Positions 7,167-14,478 are shown, counted from the first letter of the stretch. The stretch: DNA of 26,705 bases from Candidatus Pelearchaeum sp. (GCA_015520425.1 WAQC01000096.1:1-26705), one strand, 5' to 3'. Numbers and translations are program-made. Notes: generated from the sequence alone by a model not told the origin.

Positions 7167-8507
7167 ATGGCTTCAAAAACAGTAGTGACAGCTATAGTTG
7201 CGGTTGTAGTAGTTCTGATTGCCGTTTCTGGAATAGTCTTCATGATGGGTGGACAGCCACAAACAGTAACTGTGACGACAACGGTCTTTCAGGCTGGTGA
7301 GGCTCCCACAGCTACAATCACAACCACCGTATTTACTGGTGCTGCCGTGGAGCAGAAGGAATATACAATCGGGCTGGCGATAGCGGTGAGCGGCGGCTAC
7401 GCTGTAGATGGTCCAAGGAGGCGTAATGCCGCTATACTGGCTATAGAGGAGATGAACGAGCTACTGGAGCGTTCTGGCTCGCCAATCAGGTTTAAGTGGA
7501 TACATGAAGACACTAAGAGCACCGCAGAGGGGGCTATAGCGGCTGTTCCCAAGCTGGCCGCCGCGGGAGTTCAGATAATAGTAGGCCCCCTAGCAACCAG
7601 CGAGACAAAAGCCGTCTTGGATTTCCTGAATTCTAGGAAGATAGTCGCGATAAGCCCATCAAGCACAGGAACTGCTGCGCGGGTTAAGGATGACTTTGTA
7701 TTCAGGATGCCGCCCCCAGATGTTTATCAAGCTCCAGCAATAGCTAGAATCGCATGGGAGGTTGGTGTAAGGAATCTAGTCATACTAGCTAGGAATGATG
7801 ATTATGGTAAGGGGCTTGCTGATGGTGTTGAGGAGACATTCATACAGCTAGGCGGTAAGGTTACCAAGCTACTTTACGACTATACACAGCCAGACCTGAG
7901 CGCGGATGTTGAGCGAGCCAGCGCTGCTGTGGCTAACTATGGGGCTAACGAGCAGACAGGGGTTCTCGTGATAGGGTTTGACGAGACGGTCAAGATATAC
8001 GACAGGGCTAGGCTGGACCCAGTGCTGTCTGAGGTTAGGTGGTTCGGCAACGACGCCGTAAAGAGGCCGACTTTCCTGCCTCCAGAGTCAAAGGAGGAGA
8101 TAGCCGAGTTCCAGAGAAAGGTACGCATACTGGGAACAGCCCCAGCAGTAGGGCCTGAGGACAACCCGCTAGTCAAGAGCTTCGTTGAGCGCTATAAGGA
8201 GAGATTCGGCGAAGAGCCGAGCCTATACTCATACTACGCATACGACGCAGCAATGGTTGCGATGCTCACAGTGCTGGCAGCAGGCGAGTATAATGGAGAG
8301 ACGTTTAAGGAACTCCTCCCCTGGGTTGCGATGCACTACTACGGCGTAACAGGCTGGAAGCTGCTGGACGAGTATGGGGACAGCGCTGCGCCATTATACG
8401 ACATATGGACTGTGGTTAAACAGCCAGACGGAACATGGGCCTTCAAGGTAGTCGGACTATACGACGGCGCTACGGGCTCCATCAAATTCTACGAAGAAGT
8501 CGGATAA
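7167..8507 (+). CDS. livK: Branched-chain-amino-acid-type ABC transporter, substrate-binding protein
   Basis: 446-residue periplasmic-binding-protein-like receptor of the Leu/Ile/Val (PBP type I, Peripla_BP_6) family that delivers ligand to the LivHM permease. An N-terminal hydrophobic segment (about 7-28) acts as signal or membrane anchor; there is no lipobox cysteine. A Thr/Val-rich stalk (about 33-60) with two similar TTTVF units follows, then the two-lobed domain starting near E-Y-T-I-G-L-A. Typical landmarks include IVGPLATSETKAV near residue 140 and ISPSSTGTA near 175. It is the first gene of a liv cluster whose four other genes follow downstream. The ligand could be branched-chain or another amino acid, or an amide; the family is broad. 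Confidence 0.9.
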   Translation: MASKTVVTAIVAVVVVLIAVSGIVFMMGGQPQTVTVTTTVFQAGEAPTATITTTVFTGAAVEQKEYTIGLAIAVSGGYAVDGPRRRNAAILAIEEMNELLERSGSPIRFKWIHEDTKSTAEGAIAAVPKLAAAGVQIIVGPLATSETKAVLDFLNSRKIVAISPSSTGTAARVKDDFVFRMPPPDVYQAPAIARIAWEVGVRNLVILARNDDYGKGLADGVEETFIQLGGKVTKLLYDYTQPDLSADVERASAAVANYGANEQTGVLVIGFDETVKIYDRARLDPVLSEVRWFGNDAVKRPTFLPPESKEEIAEFQRKVRILGTAPAVGPEDNPLVKSFVERYKERFGEEPSLYSYYAYDAAMVAMLTVLAAGEYNGETFKELLPWVAMHYYGVTGWKLLDEYGDSAAPLYDIWTVVKQPDGTWAFKVVGLYDGATGSIKFYEEVG

Positions 8508-8535
8508 CCTAGCCATCCTATTACTTCTATCCCCT

Positions 8536-8550
8536 CTATTATTTTTTAGC
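8536..8550 (+). terminator. T-rich tract after livK, also a TATA candidate for livG
   Basis: The 87-nt gap after livK contains CTATTATTTTTTAGC with a run of six T. Such tracts terminate archaeal transcription, and partial termination here would explain higher receptor than ATPase levels. The same bases could act as a TATA element with start near 8569. Sequence alone does not decide between the two. Confidence 0.4.
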
Positions 8551-8594
8551 ATTAAGATACATAAGCACCCAATAATGTTGGGCGAGTGTGCGGC

Positions 8595-9359
8595 ATGGCT
8601 GAGATACTGGCGACACGCGAATTAACAAAAAAGTTCGGCGGCCTCATAGCAGTGAATAATGTAACCATGAGCATTAATCGCGGTGAGGTTGTGGGACTAA
8701 TAGGCCCCAACGGGAGTGGAAAAACAACATTAATAAACGTAGTATCAGGCTTATACAAGCCCGATGCTGGGAAAGTCTACTTTAATGGAGAGGATATAAC
8801 TGGTCTTGATGCTTGGGATGTCTTTAAGAAGGGGTTGGTGAGAAATTTCCAGGTTCCCAGACTTTTTGGCGGTATGCTGGTCTTTGAGAATGTTATGACT
8901 GCTTTCCGCGGCCAGAGGGGTGAAAACCCTATCCTGGCTCCGTTTAAATCCATGTGGGGTGAGCAGGAGATTAGCCTCGCTAGAGAGGCGTTAAACATAC
9001 TCTCACAGCTCCAGCTAGCGCATGTAAGGCTTAACTGGGCTACAGAGCTAAGCGGCGGGCAGATGAAGCTAGTTGAAATGGCGCGCTCACTAGCCTCACA
9101 GCCCCAGATGCTGCTCCTAGACGAGCCAGCGGCTGGAGTAGCTCCCAAACTAGCCCACGATATATTCAAAAACATAATAAAACTCAACAAAGAACTAGGA
9201 ATAACATTCATCATAATAGAACACCGCCTAGACATACTCTTTGACTACGTGGAACGTGTATTAGTAATGAACAACGGAAAACTAATCTTTGACGGAAGCC
9301 CCGAAGATGTCTATAAGGATAAGCTGGTTATAGAGGCTTATCTTGGTGAGGCTGAATGA
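8595..9359 (+). CDS. livG: Branched-chain-amino-acid-type ABC transporter, ATP-binding protein LivG
   Basis: 254-residue cytoplasmic ATPase that powers import together with LivF. Walker A is GPNGSGKT (residues 37-44), the signature is LSGGQ followed by MKLVEMARSL, and Walker B is MLLLDEPAAGV. The long insertion after the Q-loop and the GPNGSGKTT form are characteristic of LivG rather than LivF. An in-frame GTG at 8586 would give three more residues (M-C-G), but ATG 8595 follows GGCGAGTG (8581-8588) at 6 nt and gives the usual N-terminus. The stop overlaps the livF ATG (ATGA at 9356-9359), indicating coupled translation. Confidence 0.93.
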   Translation: MAEILATRELTKKFGGLIAVNNVTMSINRGEVVGLIGPNGSGKTTLINVVSGLYKPDAGKVYFNGEDITGLDAWDVFKKGLVRNFQVPRLFGGMLVFENVMTAFRGQRGENPILAPFKSMWGEQEISLAREALNILSQLQLAHVRLNWATELSGGQMKLVEMARSLASQPQMLLLDEPAAGVAPKLAHDIFKNIIKLNKELGITFIIIEHRLDILFDYVERVLVMNNGKLIFDGSPEDVYKDKLVIEAYLGEAE

Positions 9360-10075
9360 GTAATGCCATAATAGAAGCTAGGGGGGTTACCGCTGGTTAT
9401 GGTAAGTCGGTAATAATTGAGGATAATGATATAGTTATTGAGCGTGGCAAGATTACTTCCATAGTTGGGCCTAATGGTAGTGGGAAGAGCACGCTTCTAA
9501 AGACTATTGTAGGGCTTACGCGTCTTTTCGCGGGCCATATAATTTATGATGGGCACGAGATAACGCGTATGCAGCCTGAGGAGAGGAGTAGGATAGGTAT
9601 TGGATACGTGCCGCAGGTTGCTAACATCTTCCCCAATCTTACTATAGTTGAGAATCTTGAGATAGGCGGTTACATGAGGAAGAGTAGGGAGGAGGTTAAG
9701 CGCGATATTGAGGAGGTGATGGATATCTTTCCTGTTTTGCGCGAGCGTGCGCGGCAGAAGGCTGGGACGCTAAGCGGTGGGGAGCGGCAGATGCTGGCTA
9801 TGGCGCGCGCTTTGATGGCTAAGCCGAACATACTTCTGCTTGACGAGCCTGCCGCCGCCCTAGCCCCCATAGTTGTTTCACGCATCTTCGCTAAGATTCG
9901 CGAGATTGTCAGTAAGGGGATAACCGTAGTACTCGTTGAGCAGCACGCAAAACGCGCATTAGAGCTATGCGACTACGGGTATGTGATGACAAGCGGAAGG
10001 GTAGTCATGCGGGGAAGCGGTAAAGAAATACTCTCCGATGAGAAATTCGTGGAGGCTTTCCTAGGTAGGAGGTAA
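9356..10075 (+). CDS. livF: Branched-chain-amino-acid-type ABC transporter, ATP-binding protein LivF
   Basis: 239-residue ATPase, the second nucleotide-binding subunit of the Liv importer. Walker A is GPNGSGKST (about residues 37-45), the signature is LSGGERQMLAMARAL, and Walker B is ILLLDEPAAAL, followed by the VEQHAKRAL switch histidine segment. In this family LivF commonly has the VEQ-x-A form seen here, which separates it from LivG. Starts by ATGA overlap with livG. The stop codon at 10073-10075 runs into the GGAGGT site that serves livH, so the genes form one tight operon. Confidence 0.93.
   Translation: MSNAIIEARGVTAGYGKSVIIEDNDIVIERGKITSIVGPNGSGKSTLLKTIVGLTRLFAGHIIYDGHEITRMQPEERSRIGIGYVPQVANIFPNLTIVENLEIGGYMRKSREEVKRDIEEVMDIFPVLRERARQKAGTLSGGERQMLAMARALMAKPNILLLDEPAAALAPIVVSRIFAKIREIVSKGITVVLVEQHAKRALELCDYGYVMTSGRVVMRGSGKEILSDEKFVEAFLGRR
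10068..10073 (+). promoter_or_regulatory. Strong Shine-Dalgarno site for livH
   Basis: GGAGGT overlaps the end of livF and lies 9 nt before the TTG at 10083. It supports that rare start codon for livH. Confidence 0.8.
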
Positions 10076-10082
10076 CGCTCCT

Positions 10083-11021
10083 TTGGCTATAGACCTAACT
10101 CTACCGCTTCTAAACTCACTCGCCCTAGGGAGTCTCTATACCCTAATGGCTCTGGGGCTGACCATAACATTCTCAGTAACGAGAATACCCAACTTCGCGC
10201 ACGCGGAGTTGGTCACGGTAGGCGGATACGTTACCGCTGTGCTTGTTAATTTCATGGCGCTCCCACCCCATATCGCTCTCCTAGCAGCCTTCACAGCCTC
10301 AGCAATACTAGCCCTAAGTATGGACGAGCTTGTCTTCAAACCACTATACAAACGAGGCTCAAGACCATTATTCCTACTGGTAGCCAGCATAGGTGTAGGC
10401 CTCATAGTGCGCTACATACTCTTCTCCCTAGCTGACGCTACAGGAAATATAACAATACAAACCAACGTATCGGTAAACCCTATAATGAGGTTCGGCCGCG
10501 CATACATAACAACATTCCACGCAATAGTTATACCAGCAACAATAGCAATAGTCATAGCTCTTCACATACTCTTCCACTACACGCTCATGGGAAAGGCTTT
10601 GAGGGCTATTTCAGACAACGAAGACCTAGCTAGAGTATCTGGAATACGAATATACAGGCTGCGGCGAGTAGCCTGGCTAATCGCTGGAGGGGTAGCTGGG
10701 CTTGCGGGAGGCTTGTGGTCAATAAGCCTGATTATAGACCCCAACTTTGGATGGGACACGCTTCTACGGATATTCGCATCATCAATACTCGGCGGACTAA
10801 CAAGCTTCTGGGGAACGATAATAGGCGGCTACATAGTCGGCTTCGCAGAGAATATAGGAATAGCGCTACTCAATACATGGTTTGGAATTAACACGGCATA
10901 TAGGCCGCTCATATCATTCGCAATAATAGTCGCGGTTTTCCTGATAAGGCCACGCGGCTTCGCTGGAATAGATGTCAGAAATATAGTGTCTCGGTTGGTG
11001 GTGAGCAGGCCACGGTCCTAG
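10083..11021 (+). CDS. livH: Branched-chain-amino-acid-type ABC transporter, permease LivH
   Basis: 312-residue polytopic membrane protein with about 8 hydrophobic segments. The N-terminus (LLNSLALGSLYTLMALGLTI, then FAHAELVTVGGYV) is a clear LivH signature. The cytoplasmic coupling region is seen in MGKALRAISDNEDLARVSGI (about residues 170-190), where LivF/LivG dock. Start TTG 10083 is backed by GGAGGT at 10068. Its stop at 11019-11021 overlaps the inferred start of livM by about 10 nt. Together with LivM it forms the transmembrane channel of the importer. Confidence 0.91.
   Translation: MAIDLTLPLLNSLALGSLYTLMALGLTITFSVTRIPNFAHAELVTVGGYVTAVLVNFMALPPHIALLAAFTASAILALSMDELVFKPLYKRGSRPLFLLVASIGVGLIVRYILFSLADATGNITIQTNVSVNPIMRFGRAYITTFHAIVIPATIAIVIALHILFHYTLMGKALRAISDNEDLARVSGIRIYRLRRVAWLIAGGVAGLAGGLWSISLIIDPNFGWDTLLRIFASSILGGLTSFWGTIIGGYIVGFAENIGIALLNTWFGINTAYRPLISFAIIVAVFLIRPRGFAGIDVRNIVSRLVVSRPRS
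11000..11005 (+). promoter_or_regulatory. Shine-Dalgarno site supporting a non-canonical livM start
   Basis: GGTGAG within GGTGGTGAG (10997-11005) lies 6 nt before ACG at 11012, the codon where the LivM protein is expected to begin. No ATG, GTG or TTG in the livM frame is correctly placed for it. Confidence 0.5.
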
Positions 11022-12091
11022 ACCAACTATACAACATAACGCCATTCATAACAACCCTACTAACGTTCTACGCCGTCTATCTAATACTAGCCCTGAGCCT
11101 AAACCTAATCTACGGATACTGCGGCGTGCCTAATTTTGGTCATGTATTCTTCCAGTCGGTGGGCGCTTACGTGGCTGGAAACATGACAGCTAACGTGCTT
11201 AACATGGTTGCCTTAGCTGGTGGTGATATATGCTCCGTAGCAACCGCAGAGGTGAGGCGTAACCTAGCTATAACCAGCCCGCCGCTAGCTATAGGCATGT
11301 TCGTCGCCTCACTAGCTTTAGGCGCCGTCGTGGGTGGGTTGTTTGGATACATAGCAAGCTACCCAGCGCTCAGGCTAAAGGAAGATTATCTCGCAATCAC
11401 GTTAATATTCATAGGGGAGATAGGCAGGATAATAGCGCGGAACGAGGAAGGCATAGCCTGCGGCCTAGTCGGCCTAACAGGAGTACCAAACCCCTTCATA
11501 TGGCTGGGCGACCCTAATCTATCGCTAATAGCATATACCATAATGGCGATAATCATCGCTGTCTTTATCTTCATATTCTTACAGAAGCTCTCTAACTCCC
11601 CCTTCGGAAGACTGCTGAAGAGCGTTCGCGATGACGAGACTGCGGCGATGAGCCTGGGTAAGAACGTAGCAAGGGCGCGGGGCTGGGCCATGATAGTGGG
11701 CAGCGCAATAGCAGCCATAGCAGGCGTGCTCAAAGTCTTCTACGCCCAGGGAGTATTCGCAGACGACTACATACCCTTAACAACCTTCGTAGTCCTCTCC
11801 ATGGTAATCCTAGGAGGCATGGCTAACAATAGGGGAGTAATCCTCGGAGCACTAATCATAACACTACTAGACTTCCTAATAGCGCCCTCATTCTTCAGAC
11901 TAATGGGAATAACAATACAATTTGACATAACCTACATAAAATACATCATCACAGGCCTAATCATAGTCCTCGTCCTATTATTCAAGCCGCAGGGAATACT
12001 GCCTGAAAAGCCAACGGAGACGCCTGGGTTAATTTTGGCTAAAAAGGAAGATAAGCTATTAAGCAATAAATCTTCCAGAAAAACAAAATGA
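11012..12091 (+). CDS. livM: Branched-chain-amino-acid-type ABC transporter, permease LivM (likely ACG start)
   Basis: Second Liv permease, about 359 residues with multiple membrane segments. The frame is open well upstream of GTG 11126, the first canonical start codon. Residues encoded before 11126 read V-L-D-Q-L-Y-N-I-T-P-F-I-T-T-L-L and then LILALSLNLIYGYCG, which is the conserved first helix of LivM, directly joined to the VPNFGHVFFQSVGAYVAG signature. Starting at 11126 would delete that helix. ACG at 11012, one base from ATG and 6 nt after GGTGAG, is the best start. Either a genuine non-AUG start or a single-base error/mutation explains it. The coupling loop SPFGRLLKSVRDDETAAMSLG is intact. 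The C-terminal tail is Lys-rich. A conservative annotation would give 11126-12091. Confidence 0.85.
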   Translation, partial: TVLDQLYNITPFITTLLTFYAVYLILALSLNLIYGYCGVPNFGHVFFQSVGAYVAGNMTANVLNMVALAGGDICSVATAEVRRNLAITSPPLAIGMFVASLALGAVVGGLFGYIASYPALRLKEDYLAITLIFIGEIGRIIARNEEGIACGLVGLTGVPNPFIWLGDPNLSLIAYTIMAIIIAVFIFIFLQKLSNSPFGRLLKSVRDDETAAMSLGKNVARARGWAMIVGSAIAAIAGVLKVFYAQGVFADDYIPLTTFVVLSMVILGGMANNRGVILGALIITLLDFLIAPSFFRLMGITIQFDITYIKYIITGLIIVLVLLFKPQGILPEKPTETPGLILAKKEDKLLSNKSSRKTK

Positions 12092-12126
12092 GCTGCCTGC
12101 CTTGCGGCGTTTAGGCTAAATTAAGG

Positions 12127-12138
12127 CTTTATATAAAG
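12127..12138 (+). promoter_or_regulatory. Palindromic TATA box of the MaoC/CaiB operon
   Basis: CTTTATATAAAG is a perfect 12-bp palindrome centred 26-27 nt before the TTG at 12159. Archaeal transcription starts about 26 nt after a TATA centre, so the mRNA probably begins at the TTG itself, making it a leaderless TTG start. A GGTGG sequence (12148-12152) sits upstream of the TTG but would lie outside such a transcript. Confidence 0.7.
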
Positions 12139-12158
12139 TAGAGAATAGGTGGCGAGAT

Positions 12159-12677
12159 TTGACAAATATAGTGGGTGGCTGGAAAGGAAGGTTCTATGAG
12201 GACTTTACGGTTGGCGATGTGTATATACATCCTTACGGGAGAACAATAACTGAGGCTGACAACATTTGGTTTACCTTATTGACTATGAATATGAATGAGA
12301 TTCATTTTAACGCTGACTATGCTGCTGAGACTGAGTGGGGTAGGCCGTTGGTTAATAGCGCGCTTACGCTTGCTGTTGTTCTTGGTATGAGCGTTATGGA
12401 TGTTAGTCAGAATGCCATAAACCTTGGGTGGGAGGAGATAAAGCTACCAAACCCAGTGTTCGCTGGAGACACGCTATACGCCCAGACGGAGGTATTGGAG
12501 AAGCGCGAATCCCGCTCCCGCCCACACATGGGGATAGTTAAGCTAAAAACAATAGGCTACAACCAGGATGGGAAAGTAGTGCTGGAAATGAAGCGGACAA
12601 TAATGGTTTGGAAGAAGGCTTACGCACCAAGGTCTAAGATTGAGGAGAAACGTAGAAAGATAGCTGGCGAGAGATGA
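12159..12677 (+). CDS. MaoC-family acyl-CoA dehydratase/hydratase (mesaconyl-CoA hydratase-like)
   Basis: 172-residue single hot-dog-domain enzyme. The active-site helix reads T-M-N-M-N-E-I-H-F-N-A-D-Y-A followed by EWGRPLVNSALTLA and DVSQNAINLGW. In typical (R)-enoyl-CoA hydratases the catalytic pair is Asp and His (D-x-N-P-x-H); here the Asp position is N44 with H49 retained. From memory, this N-type signature with the GRPLVN and DVSQN motifs is shared by the branch that includes mesaconyl-CoA hydratase/beta-methylmalyl-CoA dehydratase, so the change is probably a subfamily trait, not inactivation. The ATGA overlap with the CoA transferase suggests they act in sequence on one C4-C5 dicarboxylic acyl-CoA. 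The TTG start is set by TATA spacing; a GTG at 12171 is a weaker alternative. Exact substrate is not proven. Confidence 0.84.
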   Translation: MTNIVGGWKGRFYEDFTVGDVYIHPYGRTITEADNIWFTLLTMNMNEIHFNADYAAETEWGRPLVNSALTLAVVLGMSVMDVSQNAINLGWEEIKLPNPVFAGDTLYAQTEVLEKRESRSRPHMGIVKLKTIGYNQDGKVVLEMKRTIMVWKKAYAPRSKIEEKRRKIAGER

Positions 12678-13834
12678 TAAGTAATAGATTCACACCTCTT
12701 GAGGGAATACGCGTAGTAGAGATAGGCCACTTCGTAGCGGCGCCCAACCTGGGGGCGTTGCTGGCCCATTTCGGGGCTGAGGTCATTAAAATAGAGCCCC
12801 CAGGCGGCGACGAAAGCAAGAGAGTAGCCCCATGGGCGTACTACATCTTCTCACAAAACAAAAAGAACATAGCCATAGACCTGACAAAGCCTGAGGGACT
12901 GGAAATATTCAAAAACCTTATCAAAACATGCGACGTTTTGATTGAGAATCTCTCACCTAAGGCTGTGGAAAAGCTGGGTATCGGATATGACTCTCTCTCG
13001 GCTCTCAACCAGCGTTTAATATACTGCTCCATCAAAGGGTTTGCGAGCGATAGCCGCGACTGGAAGCGGCCTGCTTTTGACACTGTCGCGCAGGCTGAGT
13101 CTGGGCTTCTGGCTACCCTAGGCCGCGAGGGCGAGGAGCCCATCAGGATAAACAACCCATGCATAGACATGGGGGCTGCTGCCTATGCCCTTGCAGCGAT
13201 AGCTATGGCGGTGATGCAGCGCGTCAAAACGGGCAGGGGCGCGTATATAGAAATTCCATTACTAGATGTTGCCGTATATTGGAATGGGTACTGGATAGCA
13301 TACTACTCATTAACAGGCCGCGAGCCCGCTAGGCTGGGGGCTGGGCATGCTGGGTACTCTCCCTATGGTGTATATAAAGCGCGGGATGGCTACGTATTCA
13401 TAGGCGTAATAACCGACGAGCAGTGGCTAAAATTATGCGAGAGCCTCGGAATAGCTCCGCCAGAGAATCTAAGGAAGATGCAGTCAAGGATTGAGAACCG
13501 CATAGAGGTGGATAAACTCGTTAGTGAGAGCGTCGCTAAGTTGAGCGTTGAGGAGGTTTTAAATAGGCTGCGAGACCTTGTCCCAGCCTCGCCTTTAAAA
13601 AGCGTAAAGGATGTTGCCGAAGACGCGGCGCTAGAAAAACGCGGCGTGATAGTGTCAGCTAAAATTGATGATAAAATCGTAAAAGTAGCCCAGCCACCCA
13701 TACGAATAAACAAAAACAAACCCAGAACAGATAGCGCGATAGGTAGTGAAAATAACATACATAAACTATTGGAGGAGCTGGGCTATAGTGTTGATGAGAT
13801 AGCGCAGCTGTATAGGAAGGGTGTTATCGCATAA
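12674..13834 (+). CDS. CaiB/BaiF-family (class III) CoA transferase
   Basis: 386-residue CoA transferase of the formyl-CoA/carnitine/mesaconate group, normal in length. The N-terminus PLEGIRVVEIGHFVAAP and FGAEVIKIEPPGGDESK is diagnostic. The catalytic aspartate that forms the acyl anhydride is D165 in N-P-C-I-D-M-G-A-A-A, matching D169 of formyl-CoA transferase. Moves CoA between carboxylates in the cytoplasm. Its ATG overlaps the MaoC stop. The pairing of a MaoC hydratase with this family recalls mesaconate CoA-transferase/mesaconyl-CoA hydratase pairs of the methylaspartate cycle and the 3-hydroxypropionate bicycle (known systems); assigning that pathway here is inference, and the donor and acceptor acids cannot be read from sequence. 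Confidence 0.87.
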   Translation: MISNRFTPLEGIRVVEIGHFVAAPNLGALLAHFGAEVIKIEPPGGDESKRVAPWAYYIFSQNKKNIAIDLTKPEGLEIFKNLIKTCDVLIENLSPKAVEKLGIGYDSLSALNQRLIYCSIKGFASDSRDWKRPAFDTVAQAESGLLATLGREGEEPIRINNPCIDMGAAAYALAAIAMAVMQRVKTGRGAYIEIPLLDVAVYWNGYWIAYYSLTGREPARLGAGHAGYSPYGVYKARDGYVFIGVITDEQWLKLCESLGIAPPENLRKMQSRIENRIEVDKLVSESVAKLSVEEVLNRLRDLVPASPLKSVKDVAEDAALEKRGVIVSAKIDDKIVKVAQPPIRINKNKPRTDSAIGSENNIHKLLEELGYSVDEIAQLYRKGVIA

Positions 13835-13860
13835 AATAATGTTGTTTTCTAGATTTTTGT
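13835..13860 (+). terminator. T-rich tract between convergent genes
   Basis: The short gap between the CoA transferase and the convergent cupredoxin gene contains two T-rich stretches (GTTGTTTTC and GATTTTTG), suitable as an archaeal terminator for the plus-strand operon. Confidence 0.4.
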
Positions 13861-14388
13861 CTAGGCTGGCTCAACAACTATTTTACCGAACATCCCCTTC
13901 TCCTGGTGGAGTACTGGGAATGTCCCTCCTGCTCTCTGACACACATACCAGTAGGTTCCAGGCTCATCTATGGTGAACTCAATAACGCGCATTTCGTCAG
14001 GTTCTACCTCGGCTTCTATCTCATTATAAGCCATGTCCATCTCCTCCATCATCATGGCTATTCTTTCATCTGCTTCCTTGGGATCTGTTATTCCCTGGTC
14101 AAGCAGGTTCTGCGCCATCTTCTTCATCATCATAAGAGCCTTGTCCTTATCCTTGACCACCATAAACTCGTGAGGATGCGAGCCTGCGTTCGTGAGTGTT
14201 ATCCTAACGAGTTGCCCCGCCTTGATTGTTAAAGTTGGGCCGAATCCTGGCCTATCAAAACCATAATCCACCATAGTCAGCTCAAACACGGCAACCTTCG
14301 GCTGGAGCATCGGCACCACGACAAAAATAGCCGCACCAGCTACCACAGCAACAATCACTATAACAGCTATTAGAGGGCCTGCCTTCAT
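13861..14388 (-). CDS. Membrane-anchored cupredoxin with Met-rich insertion
   Basis: 175-residue protein with an N-terminal membrane anchor (about residues 5-25) and an external cupredoxin domain. The copper ligands seen are H73 (SHPHEF), C150 (YWYVC), H161 and M166 (EKGMFG), so a type 1 site is expected, but with an unusually long C-x10-H loop similar to sulfocyanin-like proteins. Between the first His and the Cys is a roughly 50-residue helical, acidic insertion (about 80-133) with nine Met between residues 86 and 119, including two MMM runs. This could bind Cu(I) or dock to a partner. Transcribed away from the HTH_10 regulator, sharing a 90-nt control region with a palindromic site. Electron delivery to the oxidase or copper handling for its CuA/CuB centres are the likely roles. 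Confidence 0.86.
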   Translation of the reverse strand: MKAGPLIAVIVIVAVVAGAAIFVVVPMLQPKVAVFELTMVDYGFDRPGFGPTLTIKAGQLVRITLTNAGSHPHEFMVVKDKDKALMMMKKMAQNLLDQGITDPKEADERIAMMMEEMDMAYNEIEAEVEPDEMRVIEFTIDEPGTYWYVCQRAGGTFPVLHQEKGMFGKIVVEPA

Positions 14389-14411
14389 CAGTCGGCAAAC
14401 TCACAACATAA

Positions 14412-14424
14412 TCTTAAAACAATT
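14412..14424 (-). promoter_or_regulatory. TATA-like element of the minus-strand cupredoxin gene
   Basis: On the minus strand the bases read AATTGTTTTAAGA, centred about 29-30 nt before the ATG at 14388, implying a very short leader. It lies about 16 nt from the centre of the palindrome at 14427-14440. Confidence 0.4.
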
Positions 14425-14425
14425 A

Positions 14426-14441
14426 ACCGTACTAGTTCGGT
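14426..14441. promoter_or_regulatory. Operator candidate 1: ACCGTACTAGTTCGGT palindrome
   Basis: A 16-bp inverted repeat with a single mismatched pair (half sites ACCGTACT and AGTTCGGT) lies in the middle of the divergent promoter region, 2-3 nt upstream of the TATA box for the HTH_10 regulator (14443-14451). Its 14-bp core recurs at 15175-15188. The position just upstream of TATA fits an activator or an autoregulatory site. Confidence 0.72.
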
Positions 14442-14442
14442 A

Positions 14443-14451
14443 ATTTTTATA
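14443..14451 (+). promoter_or_regulatory. TATA box of the HTH_10 regulator
   Basis: ATTTTTATA is centred about 31 nt before the ATG at 14479, giving a transcript start within a few bases of the start codon. No Shine-Dalgarno site is seen. Confidence 0.6.
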
Positions 14452-14478
14452 ACCTGCTTAACACCAATAGCAACGAAG

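Noticed and set aside
10980..11130. Programmed frameshift joining LivH and LivM
   Set aside because: LivH ends at a normal place and LivM reads like a separate protein from 11012 with a ribosome site before it; no slippery run is seen.
12280..12310. MaoC protein as catalytically dead because Asp is replaced by Asn44
   Set aside because: As I recall the family, the Asn form with the neighbouring GRPLVN and DVSQN motifs is shared by a whole hydratase branch, so loss of activity is not the simplest reading.
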